From: CAUZJF01 sp965248605
Lineage (GTDB): Bacteria; Chloroflexota; Dehalococcoidia; Lucifugimonadales; CAUZJF01
NCBI GenBank assembly: GCA_965248605.1
Contig: CBDFJV010000007.1
Coordinates: forward strand, 558,001-622,000
Direction: 5' to 3'
Length of the DNA: 64,000 bases
In this document: positions 16,090 through 25,402 of the stretch, piece by piece
How the letters are laid out: every line of letters starts with the position of its first letter
Numbering within the stretch: the stretch's first letter is position 1
Program-made: the position numbers and the translations under genes
The notes under the pieces: generated by a model
The model's database searches: none
What the model was told of the DNA's origin: nothing
What the model saw: the letters and a program-made list of their open reading frames with translations, nothing else

Positions 16090-17619
16090 ATGCCCACTCT
16101 GAGGACCTACAGCTACGCGATGACGGAGGCGGCCATCACCAGGGGCCTCCAGACCCTGCGCGGCTCCCACGACATCATCCCGGGCGAACCTGTCGAGGTC
16201 GGCCACCAGCGACAGCTCTTGATGGACCGCTACGTGGTCGACGACTTCAACGGCACTTTCCGGACGATCCACCAGCCGGTGAAACACGCCGCCAACCCGG
16301 TAATCACCGGCGAGCTTGGGAAGGACGAAGAGGGACCGCACAGCTTCGGCTCGGTCTTGAGAGAGCCTGACACAGGCATGTTCAGACTATGGACGGGCAC
16401 CTCGGACCCAGCGATTCTGGCAAAAGGTGGCAAGACAGCGCCGGGCTCGCAGATGTGTGTCTACTACGAGTCCGACGATGGGATCGAATGGCGCCGGCCA
16501 GACCTCGGTCTGTACGACCATTGGGGCGGCAAGGACAACAACGTCTTCTGGGACCATATCATGGACTTCGTGGTCCCTCTTCCGGAGCGGATGTGGGACA
16601 GGGGTCGGTACGCGCTCATGTACCAGGCCATCGTCGATCCCGCAAAGCTGCCGCCGGACGTCAACACCATGGGAAAGCACTTCGCTTTCTCCGAAGACGG
16701 CATTCACTTCACCGACGCGTCCGAGAACCCAGTGCTGCTGGGCCGGTCGGATACCAACAACTGCATCGTCTACAACCCCGAGCGGGATGTCTTCATGCAC
16801 TACCGCAGGGCGACGATTAACGCCGGGGAGGTCCGGCGGATCGCCTACACTGAGAGCCAAGACCTTCTCTCCTGGACCCAGCCAATCACCATAATCACTA
16901 GGGACGAGATCGACCCGCTCTTTCTATACGGCATGCCGGTCTCCCGTTACAACGGGATGTACTTCGGGTACCTCTTCTGCCTGTGGAACAGCCCGCGACA
17001 AGGCGAGTTTGTGGGCAACGGCAAGGACTTCAAGATGGACACCCAGCTCGCCTGGAGCCGGGATGGCATCAACTGGGAGCGCCATCCGCAGCGCCCCACG
17101 TTCATCCCTAACTCGCCTCCCGCGGCGGGCGCCCTCGACTGGGGCATGGCCCAGGGCATGGCCAGCATGATCGATGTCGGCGACGAGGTCTATGTCTACT
17201 ACGGGGGCCGCCCGTACCTGCATAACCCCGGTGCCGCTAAGGACAAGAAAGATACCCCCCGAAGCATCATGCTGGCGACCCTGAAACGAGACCGGTTCGT
17301 CTCGATCGACGCCACCGACGACGGCGGCTACATGCTGACCAAACCAATCGCGGATCCCGGAGGCAAACTCCACGTCAACGCCCGGACCTCGAGCCCCGAC
17401 GGGTTCGTCCGCGTGGCCGTCCGCGAAGGACACGGGGTCCGCGACGGCGAGTGGGTCCAGGACTTCAGCTTCGACAAGTCGCAGCCCTTCTCGGGTGACA
17501 GCCTCAATGCCGTGATGACTTGGGAGGGCAACGACACCGTGGGGTCCTTCCCATCGGAGGTCCTTCGCCTCCACTTCTGGCTCGAGAACGCCGAGCTTTA
17601 CTCGTTCTGGTTCGAATAG
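16090..17619 (+). CDS. Five-bladed beta-propeller, GH43/GH32-like protein
   Basis: The 509-residue product repeats the signature of five-bladed glycosidase-type propellers, with blade strands such as YYESDDGIEWRRPDLGLY, AFSEDGIHFTDASENPVLL and LAWSRDGINWERHPQRP. A C-terminal beta-sandwich-like region follows residue 430. It has no signal peptide and is likely cytoplasmic. Proteins of this kind cleave or phosphorolyse glycosides, but I cannot point to catalytic acids with confidence. ATG 16120 (MTEAAITRGL) is an alternative start; neither has a strong Shine-Dalgarno. It follows the aldolase and may be part of a sugar-acid catabolic group. Confidence 0.65.
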   Translation: MPTLRTYSYAMTEAAITRGLQTLRGSHDIIPGEPVEVGHQRQLLMDRYVVDDFNGTFRTIHQPVKHAANPVITGELGKDEEGPHSFGSVLREPDTGMFRLWTGTSDPAILAKGGKTAPGSQMCVYYESDDGIEWRRPDLGLYDHWGGKDNNVFWDHIMDFVVPLPERMWDRGRYALMYQAIVDPAKLPPDVNTMGKHFAFSEDGIHFTDASENPVLLGRSDTNNCIVYNPERDVFMHYRRATINAGEVRRIAYTESQDLLSWTQPITIITRDEIDPLFLYGMPVSRYNGMYFGYLFCLWNSPRQGEFVGNGKDFKMDTQLAWSRDGINWERHPQRPTFIPNSPPAAGALDWGMAQGMASMIDVGDEVYVYYGGRPYLHNPGAAKDKKDTPRSIMLATLKRDRFVSIDATDDGGYMLTKPIADPGGKLHVNARTSSPDGFVRVAVREGHGVRDGEWVQDFSFDKSQPFSGDSLNAVMTWEGNDTVGSFPSEVLRLHFWLENAELYSFWFE

Positions 17620-17626
17620 CCGACCG

Positions 17627-18787
17627 ATGAAACAGTCTTCACAACAAGGCTACCTGGTCATATCCGACATCACCGGGTACACGGCCTTCCTCAGCGGGTC
17701 CGAACTGGAGCACGCAGAGGACAGCTTGAGTTCCTTGCTAAACGTCTTGATCGAGCACACCAGACCACCTCTCGTGGTATCTAGATTGGAAGGCGACGCG
17801 GTTATCAGCTACGCCCTGGATGGGAGCTTCTTGCAGGGGCAGACGCTGGTAGAGAGCATCGAGAACACCTACATTGCGTTCAGGCGAGCACTGGAACGGA
17901 TGGTCCTGAATACGACTTGTACCTGCAATGCCTGCCGGAACATCCCAAGTCTCGATCTCAAGTTCTTCGTCCACTACGGCGCGTTTATGCTCCAGGCTTT
18001 GGGGGATCACACCGAGCTAATTGGTTCAGACGTCAATTTGATTCACCGCCTGACGAAAAACGACATCGCGGAGAAGATTGGGACCAGAGCATATAGCGTC
18101 TACACCGAGGCCGCGGTCGATGCCCTTGGGATAGCTGAGCTGTGTAGCCGATTCGCACGCCACACGGAGAGCTACGAACACCTCGGCGAAGTCGCGATGT
18201 TCGTCCAAAACATGGAGGAAGTCTGGCAGCTTGAACGGACCGAGAACCACGTGGCCGTGGAGCCCGAAGATGCCCTATGGAGCGCCGACTATGAGTATCC
18301 GCTGCCGATGGAGCTGCTTTGGGATTACAGCACCAAACCCGAGAACCGGGCCGTTCTCACCGGCTCCGATAGTCAGCGAATAACCGGCGCCTCCGACGGC
18401 CGCATAGGAACAGGAGCCTCGTACCAGTGCGCCCACGGGAACACTGTCACTCTTCATACGATTGTTGACTGGCAGCCGCCCACGCAATACACGATTGAGA
18501 CGCCAACCGTTTTCGGAGCTACGGCGCTCATTACCACTAGGCTAATGCCGACGCCGTCGGGGACCAAGGTTACCGCCTCGTTCGGAAAGCCGCGCGGAGG
18601 TCTGCTCTCTCGAGTCGTAAGCGACCTCGGATTTCGGCTCATAATCAAGCGAATCATAAAGAAAAACGTCCGACGGTTCGAAGAACTTCTGACGAAGGAA
18701 ATCGACGCAGGCCGGATCATCCAACCTCCCAATGCGGAGGTCGCGCCTGAACAGATTAGGGAGGCTGCGTCCAAGAGTCTTGCTTGA
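17627..18787 (+). CDS. DUF2652 cyclase-like domain plus SRPBCC-like domain
   Basis: The first 190 residues (GYLVISDITGYTAFLSGSELEHAEDSL, SRLEGDAVISY, FVHYG) match the DUF2652 pattern, a nucleotide-cyclase-like fold that lacks a full catalytic set. The C-terminal half (about 215-360) reads like an SRPBCC/START-type ligand-binding domain (YEYPLPMELLWDY, TTRLMPTPSGTKVTASFGKPRGG). Four cysteines in CTCNACRN around residue 98-103 could bind a metal. It starts 8 bp after the propeller gene and is probably co-transcribed. The function is unknown; a small-molecule sensor is a guess. Confidence 0.7.
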   Translation: MKQSSQQGYLVISDITGYTAFLSGSELEHAEDSLSSLLNVLIEHTRPPLVVSRLEGDAVISYALDGSFLQGQTLVESIENTYIAFRRALERMVLNTTCTCNACRNIPSLDLKFFVHYGAFMLQALGDHTELIGSDVNLIHRLTKNDIAEKIGTRAYSVYTEAAVDALGIAELCSRFARHTESYEHLGEVAMFVQNMEEVWQLERTENHVAVEPEDALWSADYEYPLPMELLWDYSTKPENRAVLTGSDSQRITGASDGRIGTGASYQCAHGNTVTLHTIVDWQPPTQYTIETPTVFGATALITTRLMPTPSGTKVTASFGKPRGGLLSRVVSDLGFRLIIKRIIKKNVRRFEELLTKEIDAGRIIQPPNAEVAPEQIREAASKSLA

Positions 18788-18864
18788 CCTGACGTAGGCG
18801 AGCGTGCGTCCACTCAGGGTTACGGAGACCGGTTATAGCAAATTTCCTGAAGCGCCGAGGCCGT

Positions 18865-19226
18865 ATGACCCAATCAAATACGAGCTACGTGAGATCGAGC
18901 CGGGACCTAAGCCAACCTGCGCAGGCCGAGGCCGCTCTCCGTGAAAGCGATCAGCGGTACCAGGCGATACTAGAGAACGTTCCCGTCGGAATAGGCATCG
19001 CGGACATCGAGGGCAACCTGCTGTTCTACAACGACGCCATCGTCAAGACCGGCGGCTACACTCGTGAGGAGGTTGCCGCGATCGGCAATGTTGCGAAGCT
19101 CTACTATGACCCGAGCGAACGCGAAGAGGTACTGGCTCTGGCCAGAGAACAAGGGTTCGTCAGCCAACATGAGGTGCGGTTCAAGCGAAAGGATGGCACG
19201 CCCTACCATACTTTGCTGAGCCTTAC
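18865..19226 (+). pseudogene. PAS-domain sensor protein, 3' end lost at IS1380 copy 2
   Basis: About 120 codons remain. After a short lead, residues 28-120 form a PAS domain: RYQAILENVPVGIGIADIEGN, then FYNDAIVKTGGYTREEV and HEVRFKRKDGTPYHTLLSLT. PAS domains normally continue into a kinase, cyclase or further PAS modules, but here the IS terminal repeat begins at 19227 and the frame stops inside the IS at 19266. No continuation of the gene is seen on the other side of the element, so the downstream part is missing or has been moved elsewhere. Confidence 0.85.
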
Positions 19227-20930
19227 CCCGAATCCACCGAAGGACGTCCTTGGGGACAGCCCTTGAAGAAGCCAGCGGGTGCTCCTCTGAATCTGGGATA
19301 ATGGTTTTGGAACAGAAACCCGCCCGGAAACAAGGAGCACCCAATAGATGCTGCCACAGAACAAACCCGACCGTATCCGCATCGTCTTTGACGACCATCG
19401 CCTGGTGGCCAATGCCGGCCTGCTCCTGCCGGCCACCCTAGCCCGGCACCTGGGCCTGCGGGAACTCGTCGACCATCACCTTGACCTCGGCGGAGCGCCG
19501 GGACGGGCGAACACTGGGGACAAGATGCTGACGCTGGTCGCTTCCGCGCTGGCAGGCGGCGACTGCATCGACGACGCCGATGCGCTGCGCGCTGGTGGGA
19601 CGGTCGGTGTTCTAGGCTGCGTGGTCAAGGCGCCATCCACCCTGGGGACCTTCCTGCGCAGCTTCCGGTGGGGGCATGTCCGTCAACTCGACCGCGTGAG
19701 CCGCCAGTTGTTGGCCCGGGCCTGGGCCGCTGGGGCCGGACCCGGCGACTCGCCCCTGACCATCGACCTGGACTCGACCATCTGCGAGACCTATGGACTG
19801 GCCAAGGAGGGAGCGCGCCACCACGGCTATACCGGCGCCCGCGGCTATCACCCGCTGCTGGCCATTGCCGCCGGCACCGGCGAGGTGCTGATGTCCCGGC
19901 TGCGCGAGGGCCGGGCCAACACCGCCCGTGGCGCCGCCCACTTCCTGCGTGAGACGGTGGGGCGGGTGCGCTACGGCGGGGCCAGGGGACAACTCACGGT
20001 GCGGGCCGACAGCGGCTTCTACGCCCACACTGTCGTTGCCGCCTGCCGGGAAATGGATGTCCGCTTCTCTATCACCATCCGCCAGCGCGCCAGCCTGCGG
20101 GACCTGATCGAGGCGATACCACAGGAGGACTGGACTCCCATTCCCTACTGGACGGACGGCGCCGCCGATGTCGCCGAGACGACTTACACCCCGTTCCAGA
20201 CCAAGCCGGACGCCGCGCCGGTGCGGCTCATTGTCCGGCGGGTGAAGCCGACGCCCGGTTCCCAGCTCGCCCTCTTCGCCAGATACAGCTATCACGCCTT
20301 CATCACCGACCGCGATGGGGAGACGCTGGAACTGGAGGCCGATCATCGCCGCCACGCCGAGGTCGAGAACGCCATACGCGACCTCAAGTACGGCGTCGGG
20401 CTGAACCACATGCCGTCGGCGCGCTTCGCCGCCAACGGCGCCTGGCTGGCGGTCCAGGTGATGGCGCATAACCTGGCCCGCTGGACGGCGCGGATTGGTC
20501 TGGGCGAGCGGACCGTGATCACCAAGACCCTCAGGCGGCGGGTCTTCGCTCTGGTGGGACGGATCACCCGCTCGGCGCGCCGCCTCACTTTGCATCTCCC
20601 CCGGCGCTGGCCTTGGGAAACCCAGTTCAGTCGCGCCTTGGCCCGGCTGCAAGCCATTCCGTTCCCGGCCTGACAGCCAGCCTGCAACTGACCCAACGTC
20701 CCCGCAATCTCGCGCCACCCCGGTCGCGAGAGTCCCCTGCTGCGTATCCTCTCGCCTTCCCGCGCATCGCAACTCCCGCATAGGGCCTTAGGGGCCCTGT
20801 GCGGCGACTGAAGACCGGCCGCCGGCCTCCCATCTACCCCAAGACCCCAGGCCATCCCCCCTGTAGCTCCCTCACCCACCCCCTTCCGCTGCCCTCACGC
20901 CGTCCATCGGTGTCCTTCGGTGGATTCGGG
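19227..20930 (+). mobile_element. IS1380-family insertion sequence, copy 2
   Basis: This is a 1704-bp element with the same 19-bp perfect inverted repeats as copies 1 and 3, in the opposite orientation to both. Flanking 5-mers differ (CTTAC left, TTTAG right), so there is no target duplication. The flanks belong to two unrelated truncated genes. Together these facts suggest that recombination between IS copies, or a deletion next to the element, has exchanged one flank. Confidence 0.95.
19348..20673 (+). CDS. IS1380-family DDE transposase (copy 2)
   Basis: This 441-residue transposase has the same DDE residues (Asp142, Asp221, Glu340) as copy 1 and differs from it at residue 269 (Thr). It appears intact. 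Confidence 0.96.
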   Translation: MLPQNKPDRIRIVFDDHRLVANAGLLLPATLARHLGLRELVDHHLDLGGAPGRANTGDKMLTLVASALAGGDCIDDADALRAGGTVGVLGCVVKAPSTLGTFLRSFRWGHVRQLDRVSRQLLARAWAAGAGPGDSPLTIDLDSTICETYGLAKEGARHHGYTGARGYHPLLAIAAGTGEVLMSRLREGRANTARGAAHFLRETVGRVRYGGARGQLTVRADSGFYAHTVVAACREMDVRFSITIRQRASLRDLIEAIPQEDWTPIPYWTDGAADVAETTYTPFQTKPDAAPVRLIVRRVKPTPGSQLALFARYSYHAFITDRDGETLELEADHRRHAEVENAIRDLKYGVGLNHMPSARFAANGAWLAVQVMAHNLARWTARIGLGERTVITKTLRRRVFALVGRITRSARRLTLHLPRRWPWETQFSRALARLQAIPFPA

Positions 20931-21693
20931 TTTAGTCATAGACACCCACTGCCACGTCGGCCGCTGGGGAACGTTCGGCGTCGATGACCACGTCGACCGC
21001 TTCATCGCTACTATGGACGCGACCGGAATCGACGTGGCCTGCATCAACTGCATCCTCCACGGCGAGGCGGCTCGCGCCAACGACGTAGTGGCTGCCTACG
21101 TGTCGCGCCGGCCCGACCGCTTCGTGGGCGTCGCCTGCGTCACGCCCTTCTATCCCAGCGAAGCGCTACGAGAGCTGGATCGCGCCTTCGGGAAGCTGGG
21201 TCTGAGGTTCCTGTTCGTGCCCGAGCCGGACTTCTTCCAGCATCCAGTAGACAGCCCCTCCTACGCGCCCATCCTCCAATGGGCCGACGAGCGAGGGCTC
21301 CTCGTCATGTGCAACCTGCCGACCCCCGTCGATGGACCCGCGACGCAGGCCGAGCGGTATATCGACGTCGCCCGGCGGTATCCGCGTGTGCGATGGGTGA
21401 TCGCGCACGCTGGCAACGGCGCGCCAGGGCAAGAAGACGCGATCCGTGCCGCCCGCGCATGCCCGAACGTCTACCTGGAGACGTCCACGTCTCTGGGCGA
21501 CCACGAGACTATCGAGCTTCTGGTAGAAGGTGCCGGCGAGGACCGCGTGCTCTTCGGCTCCGACATGCTCCTTCTCGAGGCCGGAGCGCAAATCGGACGT
21601 GTCGCTACCGCCGACATATCCGAGGTGGCAAAGCGCAAGGTCCTGGGGCTGAACGCGGCACAACTGTTGGGCCCCAACCCCTCGCTCCCGTAG
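20920..21693 (+). CDS. Amidohydrolase-family TIM-barrel hydrolase, 5' end replaced by IS sequence
   Basis: The product (about 257 residues) matches the COG2159-type amidohydrolases, which hydrolyse or decarboxylate small ring or carboxylate substrates. Motifs are VIDTHCHVG (HxH metal ligands), VIAHAGNG and the late FGSDMLL aspartate. Host sequence starts at 20931. The only start codon in frame is GTG 20920, inside the IS terminal repeat, and it adds DSG before LVIDTHCH. Since relatives usually begin a few residues before IDTHCH, the IS probably replaced just the natural start and upstream region. Whether it is expressed depends on a promoter in or read through the IS. Confidence 0.8.
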   Translation: MDSGLVIDTHCHVGRWGTFGVDDHVDRFIATMDATGIDVACINCILHGEAARANDVVAAYVSRRPDRFVGVACVTPFYPSEALRELDRAFGKLGLRFLFVPEPDFFQHPVDSPSYAPILQWADERGLLVMCNLPTPVDGPATQAERYIDVARRYPRVRWVIAHAGNGAPGQEDAIRAARACPNVYLETSTSLGDHETIELLVEGAGEDRVLFGSDMLLLEAGAQIGRVATADISEVAKRKVLGLNAAQLLGPNPSLP

Positions 21694-21718
21694 AGACGCT
21701 CCGGCGGGGCGTCTCTAC
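21690..21718. repeat. GTAGRGGC-type intergenic hairpin
   Basis: GTAGAGACGC (21690-21699) pairs perfectly with GCGTCTCTAC (21709-21718). The core GACGCTCCGGCGGGGCGTC recurs inverted with one mismatch at 30423-30441. The stop codon of the amidohydrolase lies in the left arm, and the hairpin may serve as its transcript end. Confidence 0.7.
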
Positions 21719-21791
21719 GAACGCAACGGTCCTTTCGCCAAAGCGAGATATCACTTTGCTCCGCGTCCAAGGTGAAGGCCTCGACCAGTCC

Positions 21792-21821
21792 TTGATTAGT
21801 TTCCAGCCAGCCATCTAGAAT
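21792..21821 (+). promoter_or_regulatory. Candidate transketolase promoter
   Basis: TTGATT (21792-21797), an 18-base spacer and TAGAAT (21816-21821) lie 32 bp before the transketolase start. Confidence 0.5.
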
Positions 21822-21852
21822 AGCCGCAAAAGTCCGGGTAGAGGAGGCACAG

Positions 21853-23706
21853 ATGGGCGATGCCGATACGTGGCGTGAGCTAGGTCAGCAACTTCGTGTC
21901 GATTCCGTACGCGCCAGCTCGGCGGCGGGGTCCGGCCACCCTACGTCGTCGATGTCGGCAGCGGACCTCATGTCGGTCCTCATGGCGAAGTACCTCCACT
22001 ACGATTTCGCCCGGCCCGACAACCCGAACAACGACCACCTCGTGTTCTCTAAAGGGCACGCCTCACCCCTACTTTATGCAGTGTTCAAGGCGGCGGGCGC
22101 GATCTCCGACGACGAGCTCCTGACCTTCCGCAAATTTGGTAGCCGTTTGCAGGGTCACCCAACCCCGGTCATCGATTGGGTCGACGTGGCTACAGGCTCG
22201 CTGGGCCAGGGGCTACCGGTCGCCGTCGGCGTGGCCCTGGCTGGAAAGCACCTCGAGCGGTTGCCATATCGTGTTTGGGTCCTCTGCGGCGACAGCGAAA
22301 TGGCCGAAGGATCGATGTGGGAGGCCTTCGAGCACGCCGCTTTCGCAGGCCTCGACAATCTGACGGCGATCATCGACGTGAACCGGCTAGGGCAGCGGGG
22401 CGAGACAATGGTCGGCTGGGACCTTTCCAAGTACACGGAACGCGCGAAATCGTTCGGTTGGAACGCGATAGAGGTCGACGGCCACGATCTGGACCAGATC
22501 GATCGCGCGTACGCAGAAGCCGTCGCGACAAAAGGCGTCCCGTCTGTCATCGTCGCCCGGACGGTGAAGGGCAAAGGTGTGGCCGCCGTGGAGAACAAAA
22601 ACGGCGCCCACGGGAAGCCGCTCGACGACCCCGAGGCCGCGATTCGCGAGCTTGGAGGATTGCGCGATCTGGTGGTGGGACCAAACTCGCCCGCGAAAGA
22701 CGGAGCCCCCCACGAGTTCCCGCGAACTGTCGGGACCTCGCCGACCTACGCTCTCGGCGACAAGATCGCAACCCGTAAGGCATATGGCGATGCTTTGGCC
22801 GCGTTGGGCTCCGCCCGTGGAGACGTAGTGGCTCTCGACGGCGAAGTCAGCAACTCGACTTTTGCCGACGCTTTCGCGAAGGCCCATCCCGAGCGATATT
22901 TCGAGATGTACATCGCCGAACAGCAGCTAGTCGCTTCGGCCATCGGGCTGCAGGTACGGGACTGGGTCCCGTTCGCCTCGACCTTCGCCGCCTTTTTCAC
23001 GAGAGCCTACGATTTCATCCGGATGGCCGCCGTGAGCCAGGCCAACATCAAGCTCGTCGGGTCACATGCCGGCGTTTCCATCGGAGAGGATGGCCCATCC
23101 CAGATGGGCCTCGAAGACCTCGCTGCCATGCGGGCCGTGAACGGAAGTACCGTCCTGTACCCGTCGGACGCCAATCAGACTGCCCAACTCGTCGCGGAGA
23201 TGGCGGACCGCGAGGGCGTCGTATACATGAGGACTACTCGAGAGCCTGCTCCGGTGATCTATAGCGCAGACGAGTCGTTCCACATTGGCGGTAGCCGCGT
23301 GGTCCGATCGTCGGACAGCGACAGCGTGACGATAGTTGGCGCAGGTATCACGCTGCACCTCGCCCTCGAGGCGGCCGACAGCCTTGCCGCCGAAGGGATC
23401 AGCGCACGCGTTGTCGACCTCTATTCGATCAAGCCTGTCGACGCGACCGGGCTGAGGCAGGCTGTCGCGGCCATAGGAAAGATGGTCACGGTCGAGGACC
23501 ACTGGGTCGACGGTGGACTCGGTGACACGGTCCTTCAGGTCTTCGCGGAGTCGGACGAGAGGCCGCAGATACGAACGCTCGCGGTCCGTGAGATGCCCGC
23601 CTCCGGGACGGCCGCCGAACTCCTCAGCGCCGCGGGCATCGACGCCGCACACATCGCCGCGGCCGCCAGGGACCTGGTCGGCTCCGCCACCCCGTCTACC
23701 GCCTGA
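21853..23706 (+). CDS. tkt: Transketolase
   Basis: This thiamine-diphosphate enzyme of the pentose phosphate pathway transfers two-carbon units between sugar phosphates. The 617-residue protein is full length for the shorter animal-like transketolases. The N-terminal half has SGHPTSSMSAADLM, FSKGHASPLLY and the ThDP motif GDSEMAEGSMWEAFEHA...NLTAIIDVNRLGQ. The middle pyrimidine-binding domain has EQQLVASAIGLQ, and a C-terminal domain ends the protein. AGAGGAGG precedes the ATG. The gene stands alone and converges on the lipoprotein gene with only 7 bp between stops. Confidence 0.96.
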   Translation: MGDADTWRELGQQLRVDSVRASSAAGSGHPTSSMSAADLMSVLMAKYLHYDFARPDNPNNDHLVFSKGHASPLLYAVFKAAGAISDDELLTFRKFGSRLQGHPTPVIDWVDVATGSLGQGLPVAVGVALAGKHLERLPYRVWVLCGDSEMAEGSMWEAFEHAAFAGLDNLTAIIDVNRLGQRGETMVGWDLSKYTERAKSFGWNAIEVDGHDLDQIDRAYAEAVATKGVPSVIVARTVKGKGVAAVENKNGAHGKPLDDPEAAIRELGGLRDLVVGPNSPAKDGAPHEFPRTVGTSPTYALGDKIATRKAYGDALAALGSARGDVVALDGEVSNSTFADAFAKAHPERYFEMYIAEQQLVASAIGLQVRDWVPFASTFAAFFTRAYDFIRMAAVSQANIKLVGSHAGVSIGEDGPSQMGLEDLAAMRAVNGSTVLYPSDANQTAQLVAEMADREGVVYMRTTREPAPVIYSADESFHIGGSRVVRSSDSDSVTIVGAGITLHLALEAADSLAAEGISARVVDLYSIKPVDATGLRQAVAAIGKMVTVEDHWVDGGLGDTVLQVFAESDERPQIRTLAVREMPASGTAAELLSAAGIDAAHIAAAARDLVGSATPSTA

Positions 23707-23713
23707 CGCAAGG

Positions 23714-25402
23714 CTATTCGGCGCTCCCGGCTGATAGGCTCGTCCAGGCCATGTCGACGGTCGCTGCGTCTGGCGCGAAGATCAACAACGTCTGTGACTC
23801 TTCGAATCGAAGGAAGATGTGCCGGCCCGGAAGGTCCATCCGGGCGATTTCCGGTTGGGTGTGGTCGACCTGCCAGGTCTCGTCATACGTCGTCGCGATG
23901 AACTGGAGAAAGATATCGAAAAACTCGGTGGCGTCTTCTTCGGTATCCCAGAGTATTGGCCAGACAAGCAAGAAGGCATCGTCGGGGCCTTCAAACAGCC
24001 TATAGGTATCCCCACCCCATCCCGCTGCGGCTAGTGAGGCCTTTTGGCGGCTGAAGCCGGTCTCCAGGTACGATCGCAACAGGAACTCCCCGAAGGTGTC
24101 CTCGACGACCAGCGTCCACTCTTCACCCAGTGCTTCGCGCAGCCCAATGATCTCGACTAGGGCCGGCTCCTCGCCTTCAACGTACTTCTCGGGATGGAGC
24201 ACCTGTTCTGTAGATCTAGGCGGGTCGGCAAAGGCGGCGTTGACGGACGGCCAGCCGCCATCGGAGAACAGACCAGCTACGAATCTGACACCCTCTCGAT
24301 ACGGGAACGCATAGGTACTCTGGACCACGTGCGGCGCAGCTCGAAACGCCTGGATCAGTGCCTGATTCGGCGTCCCCAATGACGCGATCCGCGCCGCGGC
24401 GTCCATGTGTTGGAACACATACCTTTCTTCCGCTAGTCTGGCGTCGCCTTCCTCAAGCGCACTGAAAGCGCGGGCGCGGTCAGAGTCTGATTTGATGTCT
24501 TCGATCAAGGCCCGGGAGTCGAAGTGTTGTTGCTGCAGGCCATGAATAACCTCGTGTGAGTACGTCCGCTCCTCGGCCGGGCCGAAACCGCCGCCTTCGT
24601 TGACCACGTAAAGCGTCTCCCGTTCCCGATGGAAAAAACCCAGGATGCCCTCCGAAAACAACCCAAGGAGAATCTCGTAGAGGTCTTCGCCCTTCTCCAG
24701 GATTCCGAGAGCCGCGTAGAGCCGTTGAGTCTCGTAGATCTCCTCCCTGTCGTCCTCGTAGAAGCCACGTAGGAACTCACCCGCTCGGTCGCGGTCTATC
24801 AGCTCTCTGGCCAAAGGTTCAGTCGACGACAGCCCGCGAATGAGACTTATACGACTCCCGATGCTATCGAGAGTTGCGGCCAGAAGCTCGGAGCCGGATA
24901 GGGGGGTCGACGTCGCGATCGGCGTGCTCGTCGGGGTCGCGACGGGTGGCGCCGGCGTTGCGGTAGGCAACGGAGTCGGAGTAGATGGCAACTGCGTCGG
25001 CCTGGCGGTCGCGCTCGGTTCCGGACTTTGAGAAGGACTCTCGGCAGGCGTCGGCGTAGCCGTCTCGGTCGGTTCAAGCGTTGGCGTCGGGCTCATGGCC
25101 GTGGCAACGCTGATAGCAGTCGACGCTGGAGTAACCGTGGCAACCGGCGGGGTCGCCGTCGAGACCACTACCGTCCGTCCCACCGGCGTAGCCGATACGG
25201 CAGATAGCGGCGTTGTGGTGGCGGCCGCCGGTCCATCCGCCACCGCCGGAGCCTGTGGAGCCGTAGCACCAGGGCTTTCGACGGCGAATGGCGTAGCCGA
25301 GCGCTGCTGGTCGGCGCACGACACCAGCACCACGATTGCTGCTAGGGCGAACCAACGAAACTGCAAGTCAGGCAGAGATCGAAGAGAAGAGGTCAATCTC
25401 AT
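23714..25402 (-). CDS. Lipoprotein with HExxH motif and Thr/Pro-rich linker
   Basis: From ATG 25402 the product (about 562 residues) has a signal peptide ending in a lipobox (VVLVSC), then roughly 140 residues dominated by T, P, A and S, a typical surface stalk. The folded domain carries SHEVIHGLQQQHFD, in which HEVIH is an HExxH zinc-peptidase-type motif; a downstream acidic partner (EEGDARLAEERY) fits a gluzincin third ligand. It is therefore likely an exported metallopeptidase-like protein, though no named family was recognised. An upstream in-frame start at 25477 is rejected because it would encode a dispersed hairpin and spoil the signal peptide. Confidence 0.75.
   Translation of the reverse strand: MRLTSSLRSLPDLQFRWFALAAIVVLVSCADQQRSATPFAVESPGATAPQAPAVADGPAAATTTPLSAVSATPVGRTVVVSTATPPVATVTPASTAISVATAMSPTPTLEPTETATPTPAESPSQSPEPSATARPTQLPSTPTPLPTATPAPPVATPTSTPIATSTPLSGSELLAATLDSIGSRISLIRGLSSTEPLARELIDRDRAGEFLRGFYEDDREEIYETQRLYAALGILEKGEDLYEILLGLFSEGILGFFHRERETLYVVNEGGGFGPAEERTYSHEVIHGLQQQHFDSRALIEDIKSDSDRARAFSALEEGDARLAEERYVFQHMDAAARIASLGTPNQALIQAFRAAPHVVQSTYAFPYREGVRFVAGLFSDGGWPSVNAAFADPPRSTEQVLHPEKYVEGEEPALVEIIGLREALGEEWTLVVEDTFGEFLLRSYLETGFSRQKASLAAAGWGGDTYRLFEGPDDAFLLVWPILWDTEEDATEFFDIFLQFIATTYDETWQVDHTQPEIARMDLPGRHIFLRFEESQTLLIFAPDAATVDMAWTSLSAGSAE

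Noticed and set aside
4938..20930. Composite transposon formed by inverted IS1380 copies 1 and 2 around the pil operon
   Set aside because: Copy 1 has its own intact 5-bp duplication, copy 2 has none, and no duplication matches across the outer ends. The enclosed genes look like resident chromosome.
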